A stretch of 64,000 nucleotides of DNA, from assembly GCA_015472025.1 (NCBI GenBank), contig BNHL01000001.1, positions 124,001-188,000 of the forward strand, given 5' to 3'. This DNA comes from Cytophagales bacterium WSM2-2 (GTDB lineage Bacteria > Bacteroidota > Bacteroidia > Cytophagales > Cyclobacteriaceae). Numbering within the stretch: the first letter of the stretch is position 1; every line of letters starts with the position of its first letter. The notes below the pieces were generated by a model. That model did not search any database, was not told the DNA's origin, and saw only the letters and a program-made list of their open reading frames with translations. Positions 33,626-44,548 of this stretch are shown here, in pieces. Both the position numbers and the translations under genes were made by a program.

Positions 33626-36076
33626 CTAGTATAATGCTGGGAAGCGGATAGGATCTGACTCACGCATCATCTCATAGATTTTCTCAAAAATCTCCTCTGG
33701 ATTTGGCTTTGAAAAGTAATCTCCATCCGAAGCATATGGAGGCCTGTGCTCTTTTGCTGTGATAGTCATTGGTGCCGAATCAAGGTGAGCATACGCCTTT
33801 TGCACTTCCAATACTTGCTGCAACATAAATGCAGTGGCCCCACCGGGGATATCCTCATCGGCTAAAACAATACGATTTGTCTTCTTTACAGACTCAAGGA
33901 TAGAATGATGACGATCGAATGGCAACAGTGTTTGGGCATCTATCACTTCACAGGAAATTCCAACAGCTTCAAGGTCTTTTGCTGCATCCATAATGACACG
34001 GCACATTGAACCATAGGTAACGACAGTGACATCAGTACCTTCTCGCAAGATTTCCGGAACACCTAACGGCAATGTAAATTCTCCAATATTATCTGGAAGT
34101 TTTTCTTTCAATCGATAACCATTCAAACATTCAATAATTAGGCAAGGGTCATCTGATTTCAGCATGGTGTTGTAAAAACCGGCTGCTTGCGTCATATTTC
34201 TTGGAACCAGTACATAAATACCCCTCAAACTATTCAGTATTGTACCTATCGGTGAGCCGGCATGCCAAATGCCTTCGAGCCGGTGCCCGCGCGTTCTCAC
34301 AATAAGGGGTGCTTTTTGCCCACCTTTGGTACGATATTGAAGATTGGCTAAATCGTCTGATAAAATCTGCAATGCATAGAGGAGATAGTCGAGATACTGA
34401 ATTTCCGCAATAGGCCTGAGTCCTCGCAACGCGAGTCCTATCCCCTGCCCGATGATCGTGCATTCGCGAATACCGGTGTCAGCAACCCTGTGCTTTCCAA
34501 ATTTTTCCTGGAGGCCTGCAAACCCCTGATTCACATCCCCGATCTGCCCTACATCTTCGCCAAATGCCAATACAAGGGGATTATTTTTTAGCGCTTCACC
34601 AAAACAAGCCTGCAAAATTTCACGTCCATCCAACTCCTGTGAGTTCTCAGAATATTGCGCTGCGACAGTCGTGATATTCAGTGCAGACCACTCCGACTCG
34701 CTATAAACAAATGAATTATATCTATCGTGGTTGTCTGCGGCAGAGCTTTCAATCCAACGAATAAGCTCGCTACGATGCTCGGAATCCTGCCCTGCCAAAA
34801 TTCTCAGTGCTCTTTTCGCTGCTCTCACTGCATCCAATCTTTCGGGGTTAATTGTTTTAACCAGCCGTTCATTTATTTCTTCAATAGCAGGGTTTCCTTG
34901 AGCAACGCTTGAAAGTATTTTTATTAGTGAGTCCTGACTCTTATGCGTGTCTTCTTCAAAAGCACGCCAGGCAATATCTTTTGCTGTCTTCGCTGATGAT
35001 TTCGCTTCTTTCTCAATGTTATCGAGAACTTCGGGAAGGGCAACTCCCTGATCGATCATCCACTCACGCATTTTGCGCACGCAGTCGAAATCCTTTTCCC
35101 ATGCAAGCCGCTCTTTCGATTTGTATCGTTCATGAGATCCTGAAGTGCTGTGCCCCTGAGGCTGAGTCATCTCGATGACATGCACTAGTACAGGCACATG
35201 TTCTTCGCGACAAATTTTTTCTGCTTTTTCGTATGTCTTACACAATCCTTCGTAGTCCCAACCACATACCGTCAAAATCTCAAATCCTTTTTCGTCTTTG
35301 GTTCGCTGAAAGCCCTCCAGAATTTTAGAAATACTTCCTTTGGTCGTTTGAAATTCTTTCGGCACTGAAATACCATAGTCGTCATCCCAGACGGAAATCA
35401 GCATAGGCACCTGCAAGACGCCAGCCGCATTGATGGCTTCGAAAAACATTCCTTCTGAAGTAGAGGCATTGCCAATGGTACCAAAGGCAATTTCATTTCC
35501 GTTGACACTCAGGTCTGAAAATTTGTTTAGGTCTGGATTTTCCCGGAATAGTTTTGAGGCTTGCGCCAATCCCACCAATCGAGGCATTTGTGAAGCCGTA
35601 GGAGAAATATCTGAACTGCTATTCTTTTGCTGGGTAATAGGTTTCAGTTTTCCTTTTTCATCCAACATGCGTGTGGCAAAATGCCCTGTCATTTGGCGGC
35701 CAGCAGAAGCCGGTTCTGCTTCCACGCTTGTATGAGCATAAAGCTGGGCGAAGTATGCCGAGAGCGTCAGCTCCCCAATGGCCAACATGAAAGTCTGATC
35801 ACGATAATAGCCGGACCGGAAATCTCCATTGCGAAAAACCTTGGCCATCGCGACTTGTGCGACCTCTTTACCGTCACCAAAAATTCCAAACTTGGCCTTG
35901 CCCATGAATACTTCCTTGCGGCCGAGCAGACTTGCTTCCCGGCTTTCACAAGCCAGCTGATAATCGGCTAAAATAGATTCCGCTTTTTTTGCCGAAATGC
36001 TGGGGGCTACGGTTTTTGTATGACTCACACTTGTTAGGTTTGTGGTAAAAGTAGAAAAAAAGTAATGAGGGTTCAA
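33626..36076 (-). CDS. 2-oxoacid dehydrogenase E1, fused alpha and beta subunits
   Basis: The 816-residue protein joins the two halves of a heterotetrameric thiamine-diphosphate E1 in one chain. The alpha half (about 30-370) holds GNASTSEGMFFEAIN, the cofactor-binding GDG-like motif, and the phosphorylation-loop-like HSTSGSHERYKSKE; the beta half (about 480-816) holds FGEDVGQIGDVNQGFAG and the C-terminal transketolase domain (EVIDAQTLLPFD, LADEDIPGGATAFM). Such fused E1 proteins are common in Bacteroidota and decarboxylate branched-chain 2-oxoacids or pyruvate; I cannot tell which. A GTG 16 codons in is an alternative start. E2 and E3 are encoded elsewhere. Confidence 0.9.
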   Translation of the reverse strand: MNPHYFFSTFTTNLTSVSHTKTVAPSISAKKAESILADYQLACESREASLLGRKEVFMGKAKFGIFGDGKEVAQVAMAKVFRNGDFRSGYYRDQTFMLAIGELTLSAYFAQLYAHTSVEAEPASAGRQMTGHFATRMLDEKGKLKPITQQKNSSSDISPTASQMPRLVGLAQASKLFRENPDLNKFSDLSVNGNEIAFGTIGNASTSEGMFFEAINAAGVLQVPMLISVWDDDYGISVPKEFQTTKGSISKILEGFQRTKDEKGFEILTVCGWDYEGLCKTYEKAEKICREEHVPVLVHVIEMTQPQGHSTSGSHERYKSKERLAWEKDFDCVRKMREWMIDQGVALPEVLDNIEKEAKSSAKTAKDIAWRAFEEDTHKSQDSLIKILSSVAQGNPAIEEINERLVKTINPERLDAVRAAKRALRILAGQDSEHRSELIRWIESSAADNHDRYNSFVYSESEWSALNITTVAAQYSENSQELDGREILQACFGEALKNNPLVLAFGEDVGQIGDVNQGFAGLQEKFGKHRVADTGIRECTIIGQGIGLALRGLRPIAEIQYLDYLLYALQILSDDLANLQYRTKGGQKAPLIVRTRGHRLEGIWHAGSPIGTILNSLRGIYVLVPRNMTQAAGFYNTMLKSDDPCLIIECLNGYRLKEKLPDNIGEFTLPLGVPEILREGTDVTVVTYGSMCRVIMDAAKDLEAVGISCEVIDAQTLLPFDRHHSILESVKKTNRIVLADEDIPGGATAFMLQQVLEVQKAYAHLDSAPMTITAKEHRPPYASDGDYFSKPNPEEIFEKIYEMMRESDPIRFPALY

Positions 36077-36225
36077 AGGAGAAAATTGGGACGCAATTTT
36101 ATAACGTGAAATGAATTAAATGCCGAATAATTATCTGGTATTATTCAAAAGTCACGAATAAAAAAGGCTTCATTTTCGGGCACGTAGGTCGCTCATCACC
36201 AAGTACTTCAATTGCAGCCGAATAT

Positions 36226-36233
36226 TATATTTG
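36226..36233 (+). promoter_or_regulatory. -7 box of the alanine dehydrogenase gene
   Basis: TATATTTG is a perfect Bacteroidota -7 box, 46 bases before the ald ATG, in a 203-bp intergenic region between the divergent E1 and ald genes. No TTG stands at the expected -33 distance. The rest of this region shows no other structure. Confidence 0.45.
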
Positions 36234-36279
36234 TGTCCCTAAAACGTGTCTAGAGTATTAACCATAAAATACAAATCAA

Positions 36280-37395
36280 ATGATCATCGGAGTTCCTAAG
36301 GAAATTAAAAACAATGAAAATCGCGTGGCGTTGACGCCTGCCGGTGCACAAGAACTGGTCAAGCGAGGTCACACCGTCTACGTCCAGGCGAAAGCGGGAG
36401 AAGGAAGCGGTTTTAGTGACGAAGAGTATACCGGTGCCGGTGCGCGGATGCTTGCAAAAGCGGAAGAAGTATTCAGCATCGCAGAAATGATCATGAAAGT
36501 TAAGGAACCGATTGAACAAGAATATAACCTTATCAAAAAGGACCAGCTGGTCTTCACTTATTTTCACTTTGCTTCCTATGAGCCGCTTGCTCATGCTATG
36601 ATTAAGACCGGCTCAGTCTGCCTGGCTTACGAAACTGTTGAGCGCACTGACGGAAGTCTTCCTCTTCTTGTACCTATGAGTGAAGTAGCAGGACGCATGT
36701 CCATCCAGGAAGGTGCCAAATACCTTGAGAAACCGATGAAGGGCCGCGGTATTTTGCTTGGTGGTGTGCCTGGTGTAATGCCAGCCAAAGTTTTGATTCT
36801 TGGCGGTGGAGTTGTGGGAACGAATGCAGCAAAGATGGCTGCTGGTATGGGAGCAGATGTGATCATCACTGATGTGAATCTCAATCGCCTACGCTACCTA
36901 GATGATGTTATGCCTAAGAATGTACACACGATGGTAAGCAACGATTATGTACTTCGCGATTTAGTAAGAACAAGTGACCTGATTGTTGGTGGTGTATTGA
37001 TCCCCGGAGCAAAAGCACCGAAGCTTATTACACGCGACATGCTGAAAACCATGAGACCGGGTACCGTGCTTGTAGATGTTGCTGTGGACCAGGGCGGATG
37101 TATCGAAACATGTAAGCCTACGACTCACGAAAACCCGACCTTCATCATTGATGATGTTGTTCATTATTGCGTGGCAAACATGCCGGGAGCTGTTCCTTAT
37201 ACATCGACATTGGCACTCACTAATGCTACTCTTCCTTACGCCATTAAATTGGCCGGTCAGGGATGGAAGAAAGCGTGTGCTGAAAATGCAGATTTGAAAA
37301 AAGGACTGAATGTCATCAATGGCAAAGTGGTATACAAAGCCGTTGCCGATGCTTTCAATCTTCCTTACACTGATATTAAAGAATTTGTGAGCTAA
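36280..37395 (+). CDS. ald: Alanine dehydrogenase
   Basis: The 371-residue enzyme interconverts L-alanine and pyruvate with NAD. The N-terminal MIIGVPKEIKNNENRVALTP contains the substrate-binding arginine, FHFASYEPLA the catalytic histidine, and LILGGGVVGTNAAKMAAGMGADV the nucleotide fold; the C-terminal GAVPYTSTLALTNATLPY is conserved. Length equals the family norm. It stands alone, divergent from the E1 gene and closed by a bidirectional terminator. Joint regulation with E1, which uses pyruvate-like substrates, is possible but not shown. Confidence 0.97.
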   Translation: MIIGVPKEIKNNENRVALTPAGAQELVKRGHTVYVQAKAGEGSGFSDEEYTGAGARMLAKAEEVFSIAEMIMKVKEPIEQEYNLIKKDQLVFTYFHFASYEPLAHAMIKTGSVCLAYETVERTDGSLPLLVPMSEVAGRMSIQEGAKYLEKPMKGRGILLGGVPGVMPAKVLILGGGVVGTNAAKMAAGMGADVIITDVNLNRLRYLDDVMPKNVHTMVSNDYVLRDLVRTSDLIVGGVLIPGAKAPKLITRDMLKTMRPGTVLVDVAVDQGGCIETCKPTTHENPTFIIDDVVHYCVANMPGAVPYTSTLALTNATLPYAIKLAGQGWKKACAENADLKKGLNVINGKVVYKAVADAFNLPYTDIKEFVS

Positions 37396-37418
37396 AACTG
37401 CTTTACATTTCCAATGAG

Positions 37419-37450
37419 AAAGTCATCTGGCATCAGATGACTTTTCTATT
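37419..37450. terminator. Bidirectional intrinsic terminator between ald and the AsmA gene
   Basis: AAAGTCATCTG (37419-37429) and CAGATGACTTT (37434-37444) form a perfect 11-bp stem with a 4-base loop, with T-rich flanks on both strands. It serves the convergent ald and AsmA-family genes. Confidence 0.9.
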
Positions 37451-40400
37451 TTAGTACGGTAGAGAATGCCCTTTCCCCAAGGCTACTTTAGGATTGTCGT
37501 AATGACCAGACACGTGAAATGGAATCTTGATTTTTGTAAACGGGATCAGTTCTATTTTCACAATGTAGTTGACCATACCGCTCATTGTATTGACACCTTC
37601 AATATCTGCATCAAAGCCGGACACTTTGATGGTAAAGGGTTTCACGATGATCTTGCTATCCCGCACTTCGGTCTCCATAGTAAAATCCTTCAGGTGCGGA
37701 TCGTTGATCTCACTTTTCTTAGCACTCTTGCTGATCTCCTCGAATAATTTCATGCCGTTGATTTTCGCGTCAGCAATCCGCATAACTCCACCTCCTTCAA
37801 GTGACTCTAATTTAGGTGTAAGGTCTTTGGCCAGTTCGCCTTTCAATTTATAAGTCACTGAAAATCTCCCGTAGGTATTCGCAGCAGACGGTGCGAGGTC
37901 GCGCATCAGCTTTACTTCTTTGTAGGCCCGGTTGATATCAAGGTCCTTAACATCCAAATCCATATCGAACAAAGGCTTGGAGAGATCTCTTGTGTCATAG
38001 TTGGCAGTAATGCTGAATTTTGCATCCAGTGAGTTGAAACCCGTTTCGTGCAGCGTCATCACGCCATCTTTGATAATAATCTCGCCATCCATTTCGGTGA
38101 TCTTCATGTCCTCATACCGGACAAAATGAATTTGCGAATCGAATTTGAATTCCAGGTTCTTGGGTACTTCAATAATGGTGAGTTTGGAGTGAGTCGTGTC
38201 CGTGTCTGGCACGGGTTTTCCTGTAGCCGTTTGTCGTGGCGGCATCCATTCGTTTACATCGAGAGTGTCGCACGTCAATTCAAGATCGCCTTTGACCAAT
38301 GTCTTATTGTTGGTCATGAATGCCATGTAGTTATTGATGTCTCCCTTTAATTTGAGATTACTCTTGCCCAGCTGACCGTTGAAGCTTTCCAATACAATCT
38401 TGGTTGGTGCAAACTTCAAAACTGCGCTATTGATTTTCAAAGGCCTCGGAACCCGGCTTCCGGTAATACTTACACCATCGAATATTACTTTTCCTCTCGA
38501 AGTAACTTTAGTATAGTCACCACGCTCCAAATCGCTTACGAGACCTTTCGACTTGATACGTGCATCGATCATTCCCGATAACTGAATTCCTTCTATCGGA
38601 TATACTTGTGCAAGCTTCGCCAGATCAGCACGACCGTTCATTACAAAATCGTATTCGTAATTATTGAGATTAGCGATACTTCCGGTAACTTCAAATGGTT
38701 CATCCTCCAGCATGTAAGTGAATTTGCTGATCGCGAGTTTCGCCTCCGACAAATTACCTGTCTTGCTCAGCGCTTCCGCTGTGAGATGAATATCCTTGAC
38801 CGCCGGATACGATTTATACTGAACCGCACCATTTTCAAGTTTCATTTTAGCATCAACGAAAGGGAATTGCTTCTTCTCTTTGCTGTAAATCCCTTTTGCG
38901 ACCACATCCAGATTGAATTTCCCCTGCACTTTGTAGCCATCGACCGGGTAGATCTTTTCGATATCGGCCAAATCCAAATCGGCATCAAGATCGGCATCAA
39001 TCTCCACATCGGGGAAGCCTTTCATCTTTAAGAATCCGTGAAGTATATTGTCGTCAACTTCGGCATGAATCTGACGGAAGTCGACCACTGTATTTTCCCA
39101 TTTACCTGTTTTATTTTCTGCGTTCAAATGAAACTGTAGTTTTTCAATGGGCCTGGGCAGACTATCATAGCGAACATAGCCATCGGTTACTTTCATGGAA
39201 AGATTGAACGGAGGAAGCAACGATCGTTTTTCGTTATACCTCCCTTTCGCCTTTAGTTCAAAATCCATTTTTCCTTTAAGCGCTACACCGGTAATGGGAA
39301 ACATTTTTTCCAAAGCTGCTGCTTCCAGGTTAGCGAATATATCGGCATCAATACGGGGATTATAGAACCCCTCTATTTTAATACGACCGTGAATAGGGTA
39401 CATCCCTAACTCCACATGAAAATTTTTCACATCGATAACAGTACTGTCGAGAACTCTCTCCTGGTTGTCGACTATCAAATCAAATTGAATGTTATTGAAT
39501 GCTTCTGGCAATGTGTCTATTTTAACCCGTGCATCTTTCACTTTGACGTCCAGCCGAAATTTTGGGAGCTCATCAGTTGAACCGGAATACACTCCATCAA
39601 GGAACCCTGAGAACGCCAAATCTCCACTGGTCTCCATATCATCAAAGGTTTTCATATAAAAACCCGGAACCAGTGACAGAATATTCTTAAACGATGTTTC
39701 CTGAGCATTGAATTTCAGGTTCATTGCATAACGGTCAACCACCTGTTGAAAGAAACCATCAACACTGAAAACAAAGTGATTGATCTGTATTCTGTTCTCC
39801 TTAAAAGTGTATTTGCTCTCAGGAAGATTCATTTCCAGAACGATATCCACATCAATCTCCTTTTTTGAGAAATACTGAATTCTATTGTAGTTCAGTGAAA
39901 ACTGCCGGATGGTGGTTTTGGTTTTATAATCGAATACATCAAGGAAAAAATCTCCGCCACCGGTATGGTTAATATCGACAGCCTGCACAAAAATATTGTT
40001 CTGCCAGTCGTTATAAGTTATACTGCCCTGCTCAATAGCTACTTTATCAATAGCTATTTTCAATGAGCTTGGCCTTCTAGATTCAGATGAAGTAGAATCA
40101 TCTGATGGCCGGGCAATGTCATAGTTGTTCTTTCCATTTTTGAGGACATATATATTGATCTCGGGATCGATCATATGAATGCTTTTCACCTCCACCTCTC
40201 GTTTTGAAATCAAACTCCAAAGCTTCACTTCCAGGTGAACTTTCTTAACCGATGTGAGTGTATCGTGTTTAAACTCAGACTTCCCCTTAACGACAAGATC
40301 GTCAAGTGTGAGCGTCAGGTTGGGAAGGTGACTGAGCAATCGTACTTTGACATCGCTAAATGTCACTTCTGCGTCGACCTGGCGATCGATTTCTTTTTCT

Positions 40401-40513
40401 AATGCAACCCGTATCTCGTCCTTGTAAATACGCGATAATGCAAGAACTAAGACGATACTGAAAACCAGCAGTGATACAAGGCTAATACCGGCCCACTTAA
40501 AAAAACGCTTCAT
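37451..40513 (-). CDS. AsmA-family envelope protein
   Basis: The 1020-residue protein has an N-terminal membrane helix (about 7-28) and a long periplasmic beta-rich region. The start RQVDAEVTFSDVKVRLLSHLPNLTLTLDDLVVKG is the AsmA-type opening, and the body repeats strand patterns of the form ADIFANLEA-AALEKMFPITGVALKGKMDF several times, ending in an AsmA C-terminal domain (GGGVMRIADAKINGMKLFEEI). AsmA/TamB-like proteins form hydrophobic grooves that move phospholipids between membranes; that role is inferred. Length is normal for the Bacteroidota members. The gene is followed by a bidirectional terminator. Confidence 0.87.
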   Translation of the reverse strand: MKRFFKWAGISLVSLLVFSIVLVLALSRIYKDEIRVALEKEIDRQVDAEVTFSDVKVRLLSHLPNLTLTLDDLVVKGKSEFKHDTLTSVKKVHLEVKLWSLISKREVEVKSIHMIDPEINIYVLKNGKNNYDIARPSDDSTSSESRRPSSLKIAIDKVAIEQGSITYNDWQNNIFVQAVDINHTGGGDFFLDVFDYKTKTTIRQFSLNYNRIQYFSKKEIDVDIVLEMNLPESKYTFKENRIQINHFVFSVDGFFQQVVDRYAMNLKFNAQETSFKNILSLVPGFYMKTFDDMETSGDLAFSGFLDGVYSGSTDELPKFRLDVKVKDARVKIDTLPEAFNNIQFDLIVDNQERVLDSTVIDVKNFHVELGMYPIHGRIKIEGFYNPRIDADIFANLEAAALEKMFPITGVALKGKMDFELKAKGRYNEKRSLLPPFNLSMKVTDGYVRYDSLPRPIEKLQFHLNAENKTGKWENTVVDFRQIHAEVDDNILHGFLKMKGFPDVEIDADLDADLDLADIEKIYPVDGYKVQGKFNLDVVAKGIYSKEKKQFPFVDAKMKLENGAVQYKSYPAVKDIHLTAEALSKTGNLSEAKLAISKFTYMLEDEPFEVTGSIANLNNYEYDFVMNGRADLAKLAQVYPIEGIQLSGMIDARIKSKGLVSDLERGDYTKVTSRGKVIFDGVSITGSRVPRPLKINSAVLKFAPTKIVLESFNGQLGKSNLKLKGDINNYMAFMTNNKTLVKGDLELTCDTLDVNEWMPPRQTATGKPVPDTDTTHSKLTIIEVPKNLEFKFDSQIHFVRYEDMKITEMDGEIIIKDGVMTLHETGFNSLDAKFSITANYDTRDLSKPLFDMDLDVKDLDINRAYKEVKLMRDLAPSAANTYGRFSVTYKLKGELAKDLTPKLESLEGGGVMRIADAKINGMKLFEEISKSAKKSEINDPHLKDFTMETEVRDSKIIVKPFTIKVSGFDADIEGVNTMSGMVNYIVKIELIPFTKIKIPFHVSGHYDNPKVALGKGHSLPY

Positions 40514-40563
40514 ACCGAAAGATAAAATCTGTAGCTAAATGAACAAAGATCTAATATGTAAGC

Positions 40564-40591
40564 AAAAAGGCCGGATACAATCCAGCCTTTT
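40564..40591 (-). terminator. Terminator after the TPR-protein gene
   Basis: AAAAGGCCGGAT and ATCCAGCCTTTT form a stem with one C-A mismatch around a 3-base loop, 22 bases beyond the TPR stop, with T-rich sequence following on the minus strand. Confidence 0.7.
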
Positions 40592-40613
40592 GATTTTTTC
40601 TTATTTGGCCATT

Positions 40614-41855
40614 TTAATCAACTTCCATTCCTAGGGCCTTCATTTTCTTCTTCAACTCTGTACTCTTCTTCTCATAGGCCTCATCATAGGCAGAAAGGTT
40701 ATCATAAAGGGATTGAAGGGCGTAAAGAGAGCTTTCGTCTTTAGGTTTAACCTCAACGCATTTTTCTGCGAAAGGGATGATTTCTTTCAGTTTGGCAAAC
40801 CGCTGATTACGCAGATCTTGTCTTTTCTTAATGTCTGCATCTTTTGAAGTTCCAATGGCGTTACGTTGGTCATTCAAGGCTTTTGCTTCCTGGCTAAGGA
40901 TTGCCGCCATTTCTTCGTTGGCATCAAAATGATCCGCATTGATTTTCAGTGTCGCCTCAATCCACTTCCGCGCTTCTGCCGGTTGCTCCATCTTCTTACA
41001 AATCAATGATAGAAAAAAGCGTGACTCCGTATCTGCCGGGTCACCCTCAGCTCTCTTCATCATCAGGGCTTTTGCTTCAGGAAGTTTATTGGTCGTTACA
41101 TAAATATTGTACTCAAAATTCAGGAAGTCGATGTTGTTCGGATACATGCTGGTCAATTGCTTTGCAGCCTTGAGGGCGGAATCCGTATCCTTTTTCTTCG
41201 TGTAAATGGAATACAACTGAACATAGGCATCCGTATTTTTTCCTCCGGCCGCAATGTACTTGTTGATGTACTCGATGGCTTTGTCATCCTCTCCCGCTAT
41301 TGGTGCGAAATAGACTCCAGCGTTCATTAATTGGGAAGTGTCATTTGGAACAAAGAATACCACTTTCTCAATGTCCGCAAACGCTTTTTTATAGTCTTTC
41401 TCATTTTTATACACGTTGTATCCTCTCTCGAGATATTTTTGAGCTAAAGCTCCATCTACTTCTTTCTTAGACATTGGGATAGGTTGCCCAAACAAAAGCT
41501 TGTTAACCAAGCTTTCACTTTTTCCCTTATCGATTTCCTCCGCTTTAGCGAAAGCATCTTTAGCTATTGGAAAAGGATTTGCTTCGAGTGCTTTCACCTT
41601 TTCAACTTTGGTTGTATCAATGCCAGCGTAGATAAGTCCCTTGAGATACCATGCTTTGGCAGCACTTTTGGAAGGGTTTCCTTTCTTATCGACCATAAAT
41701 TCATTGTTGGTCACAGTTACATCTATGATCGCCTTCGCCTCTTCAAAATTTCCCTTCAATAAAGCTGACTCGGCTTTAGTGACACTGGGTTTGATCTCCT
41801 TTTGTGCAAGTGCAATCACCGGGCTTAATAGACAAACGGCTACGATTTTTTTCAT
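40614..41855 (-). CDS. Secreted TPR-repeat protein
   Basis: The 413-residue protein has a signal peptide (SPVIALAQ) and then helical tetratricopeptide repeats; clear units are ALLKGNFEEAKAIIDV, YKKAFADIEKVVFFVPND, KDTDSALKAAKQLTSMYPNN, PAEARKWIEATLKINADH and IPFAEKCVEVKPKD. TPR proteins of this type are periplasmic scaffolds. The partner is not evident. It lies downstream of gyrA on the same strand with a 44-bp gap, and a terminator follows it, so it may be cotranscribed with gyrA. Confidence 0.83.
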   Translation of the reverse strand: MKKIVAVCLLSPVIALAQKEIKPSVTKAESALLKGNFEEAKAIIDVTVTNNEFMVDKKGNPSKSAAKAWYLKGLIYAGIDTTKVEKVKALEANPFPIAKDAFAKAEEIDKGKSESLVNKLLFGQPIPMSKKEVDGALAQKYLERGYNVYKNEKDYKKAFADIEKVVFFVPNDTSQLMNAGVYFAPIAGEDDKAIEYINKYIAAGGKNTDAYVQLYSIYTKKKDTDSALKAAKQLTSMYPNNIDFLNFEYNIYVTTNKLPEAKALMMKRAEGDPADTESRFFLSLICKKMEQPAEARKWIEATLKINADHFDANEEMAAILSQEAKALNDQRNAIGTSKDADIKKRQDLRNQRFAKLKEIIPFAEKCVEVKPKDESSLYALQSLYDNLSAYDEAYEKKSTELKKKMKALGMEVD

Positions 41856-41899
41856 TGGATAATTATTAAAATTGGAACTGGGTAATTTATTGTTAAAGT

Positions 41900-44434
41900 T
41901 TAATTCTGAGTTTCTTCAGAGGTTCCGTTCTCTTCCTGGCTCTGACCATTTTCAGGAACATCATTTTCTCCTTCCATTTTCTGGATTTTCTCTACCGAGG
42001 AAATGGCATCGTCTTCATTGAGTTTAATCAGGCGCACACCTTGGGTAGCGCGACCCATTACCCGCAACTCTTCCACCTTGATCCGAATACTAATTCCGGA
42101 TTTGTTAATGATCATCAGGTCATCCTGGTCCACCACTTCCTTGATAGCAACAAGTTTGCCAGTCTTATCCGTAACGTTAATCGTCTTCACGCCTTTTCCT
42201 CCACGGTGGGTGATGCGATAATCCCCGATATCTGAACGCTTGCCGTATCCTTTCTCTGAAACTACGAGTAAGTTTGCATCCTCACGCGAGATACACACCA
42301 TGCCGATAACTTTGTCTTCATCGTTTTCAAGCGTAGCCCCTTTCACACCGGCAGCAGTACGTCCCATCGGGCGAACATCTTCTTCGCTGAAATGAACCGC
42401 CTTGCCTTCGCTCTTCGCAATGATGATATGATTTTTACCATTTGTCAAGGCTGCATCTAACAAGCGGTCACCTTCGTGGACGGTAATTGCTGTAATACCA
42501 TTAGCACGCGGACGTGAATAGGCTTCCAGTGAAGTTTTCTTGATTATACCTTTCTCCGTACAAAGTATAACGAATGTATTGTTCAGGTATTCCTGATCAT
42601 CGAGGTTTTTCAGGTTAAGAACTGCACGAACTGTGTCGCCTGACTCTATGTTCAACAGGTTTTGAATAGCTCTGCCTTTGGACGTTTTGTTGCCTTCAGG
42701 AATTTCATACACTTTCTTCCAATACACTTTCCCGAATTCCGTAAAGATCAACAGATAGTTGTGTGCCTGGGCTACAAACAGGTGCTCCGTAAAATCGTCT
42801 TCTTTTGTAGCAGCAGCTTTCGAACCGATACCACCCCTGCCCTGTGTTCTGTATTCTGACAAGGAGGTCCGCTTTACGTACCCCTGGTTAGAGATAGTGA
42901 TCACCATTTCTTCGTTGGGGATCATGTCTTCCACCGTGATATCTTCTTCGCTATGTACGATCTGCGTTCTGCGCGCATCGCCATAACGTTCTTTCATCTC
43001 GGTCAATTCACCTTTGATGATATTCATACGAACGGTTTCGCTTCCTAAAATTTCGTTCAGGCGTCCGATCAATTCTTTTACTTCCTTGTATTCGTTCTGA
43101 ATCTTCTCGCGCTCAAGGCCTGTGAGGCGTTGCAAACGCATTTCCAAAATTGCTTTCGCCTGGATTTCCGAAAGCTGGAAATTTTCCATCAACCCTGTTT
43201 TGGCAATATCCGGATCTTTCGAACTACGGATTAAAGCGATCACTTCATCCAGGTGATCCAGTGCTATGAGGTAACCTTCCAAAATGTGAGCCCGCTTCTC
43301 TGCCTCGTCCAGTTCGAATTTGGTTCTGCGCACAACCACTTCATGACGATGATCAACGAAGTGAACAATCAGGTCTTTCAGGTTCAATGTTAGCGGACGG
43401 CCTTTGACCAGCGCGACATTGTTTACCCCAAAAGAAGATTGCAGTTGTGTGTATTTGAAAAGGTTGTTAAGTACGATATTCGGAATCGCATCTTTCTTCA
43501 AATCATAAACCACACGGAAGCCTTCGCGGTCAGACTCATCGCGCATGTCGCTGATGCCTTCGATTTTCTTTTCATTGATAAGCGTAGCCGTACGCTCGAT
43601 CATTTGCGCCTTGTTTACCTGGTAAGGGATTTCTGTGGCAATGATCTGTTCTTTGCCATTGGCATTGGTTACAATATCCGCTTTTGCACGAATGATAATT
43701 CTTCCTCTTCCGGTAAGGAATGCTTCTTGAATACCCTGATAGCCGTAGATTATACCTCCGGTAGGGAAATCCGGGGCCAGAACGATTTTCATCAGTTCAG
43801 GTATCGTAATTTCACGATTGTCGATGTAAGCGACAATTCCATCTACAACTTCGCTCAGGTTATGTGGCGGCATGTTCGTAGCCATTCCAACGGCAATACC
43901 TGACGAACCATTGATCAGTAAGTTCGGAACTTTGGCCGGTAATACCGTAGGCTCAGAGTTCTGGTCATCATATGTTGGTTGAAAATCAACCGTATTTTTG
44001 TTGATGTCTGATAAAAGTTCTTCAGCAATTCTGCGAAGACGTGCTTCAGTATAACGCATGGCGGCTGGTGGATCTCCGTCCACGGAACCAAAATTACCCT
44101 GGCCATCTACCAGCATGTAGCGCATGCTCCAGTCTTGTGCCATACGCACCATGGTATCATAGATAGAAGCATCACCGTGCGGGTGATACTTACCCATTAC
44201 ATCACCGACAATACGTGCTGATTTCTTGTATGGGCGATTATAGTTTACGCCCAATTCGAGCATGCCGTAGAGCACTCTCCTGTGCACCGGTTTGAGACCA
44301 TCACGTACGTCAGGCAAGGCACGCGAAATGATGACCGACATCGAATAATCGATGTACGCGCCACGCATTTCGTCTTCAATATTGATAGGAATTATGTTCT
44401 GTCTTTCGAGGGAATCTCCGGTGTTTTCTGCCAC
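41900..44434 (-). CDS. gyrA: DNA gyrase subunit A
   Basis: The 844-residue protein carries the DNA-cleaving domain, with catalytic Tyr128 in AMRYTEARL, and a six-bladed C-terminal pinwheel with the GyrA-box QGRGGIGSK. It works with GyrB to introduce negative supercoils. The quinolone-resistance region reads [10 protein letters not shown], so the position equivalent to E. coli Ser83 is alanine (Ala89 here) while the aspartate (Asp93) is kept. The tail is acidic ([11 protein letters not shown]). The family call is unambiguous because the GyrA-box separates it from ParC. Confidence 0.96.
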   Translation of the reverse strand: MAENTGDSLERQNIIPINIEDEMRGAYIDYSMSVIISRALPDVRDGLKPVHRRVLYGMLELGVNYNRPYKKSARIVGDVMGKYHPHGDASIYDTMVRMAQDWSMRYMLVDGQGNFGSVDGDPPAAMRYTEARLRRIAEELLSDINKNTVDFQPTYDDQNSEPTVLPAKVPNLLINGSSGIAVGMATNMPPHNLSEVVDGIVAYIDNREITIPELMKIVLAPDFPTGGIIYGYQGIQEAFLTGRGRIIIRAKADIVTNANGKEQIIATEIPYQVNKAQMIERTATLINEKKIEGISDMRDESDREGFRVVYDLKKDAIPNIVLNNLFKYTQLQSSFGVNNVALVKGRPLTLNLKDLIVHFVDHRHEVVVRRTKFELDEAEKRAHILEGYLIALDHLDEVIALIRSSKDPDIAKTGLMENFQLSEIQAKAILEMRLQRLTGLEREKIQNEYKEVKELIGRLNEILGSETVRMNIIKGELTEMKERYGDARRTQIVHSEEDITVEDMIPNEEMVITISNQGYVKRTSLSEYRTQGRGGIGSKAAATKEDDFTEHLFVAQAHNYLLIFTEFGKVYWKKVYEIPEGNKTSKGRAIQNLLNIESGDTVRAVLNLKNLDDQEYLNNTFVILCTEKGIIKKTSLEAYSRPRANGITAITVHEGDRLLDAALTNGKNHIIIAKSEGKAVHFSEEDVRPMGRTAAGVKGATLENDEDKVIGMVCISREDANLLVVSEKGYGKRSDIGDYRITHRGGKGVKTINVTDKTGKLVAIKEVVDQDDLMIINKSGISIRIKVEELRVMGRATQGVRLIKLNEDDAISSVEKIQKMEGENDVPENGQSQEENGTSEETQN

Positions 44435-44498
44435 AGTAAAATGAATTAAAAACGAATGAAATTTTGAACAGCCAAGGTAAGGAAAAACAGCGGAATTG

Positions 44499-44524
44499 GC
44501 CCTAAAAAAGACGGTTTTTAGGGC
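44499..44524 (-). terminator. Hairpin after the caspase-FISUMP gene
   Basis: GCCCTAAAAA (44499-44508) and TTTTTAGGGC (44515-44524) form a perfect 10-bp stem with a 6-base loop, 25 bases beyond the stop on the minus strand. No uridine run follows directly, so termination efficiency is uncertain. Confidence 0.45.
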
Positions 44525-44548
44525 TTAAAAAGAGGAAAAAAAGAGGGA

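Noticed and set aside
36077..36279. Small RNA gene between E1 and ald
   Set aside because: The region has a -7-like box for ald, but no terminator or conserved-looking hairpin.
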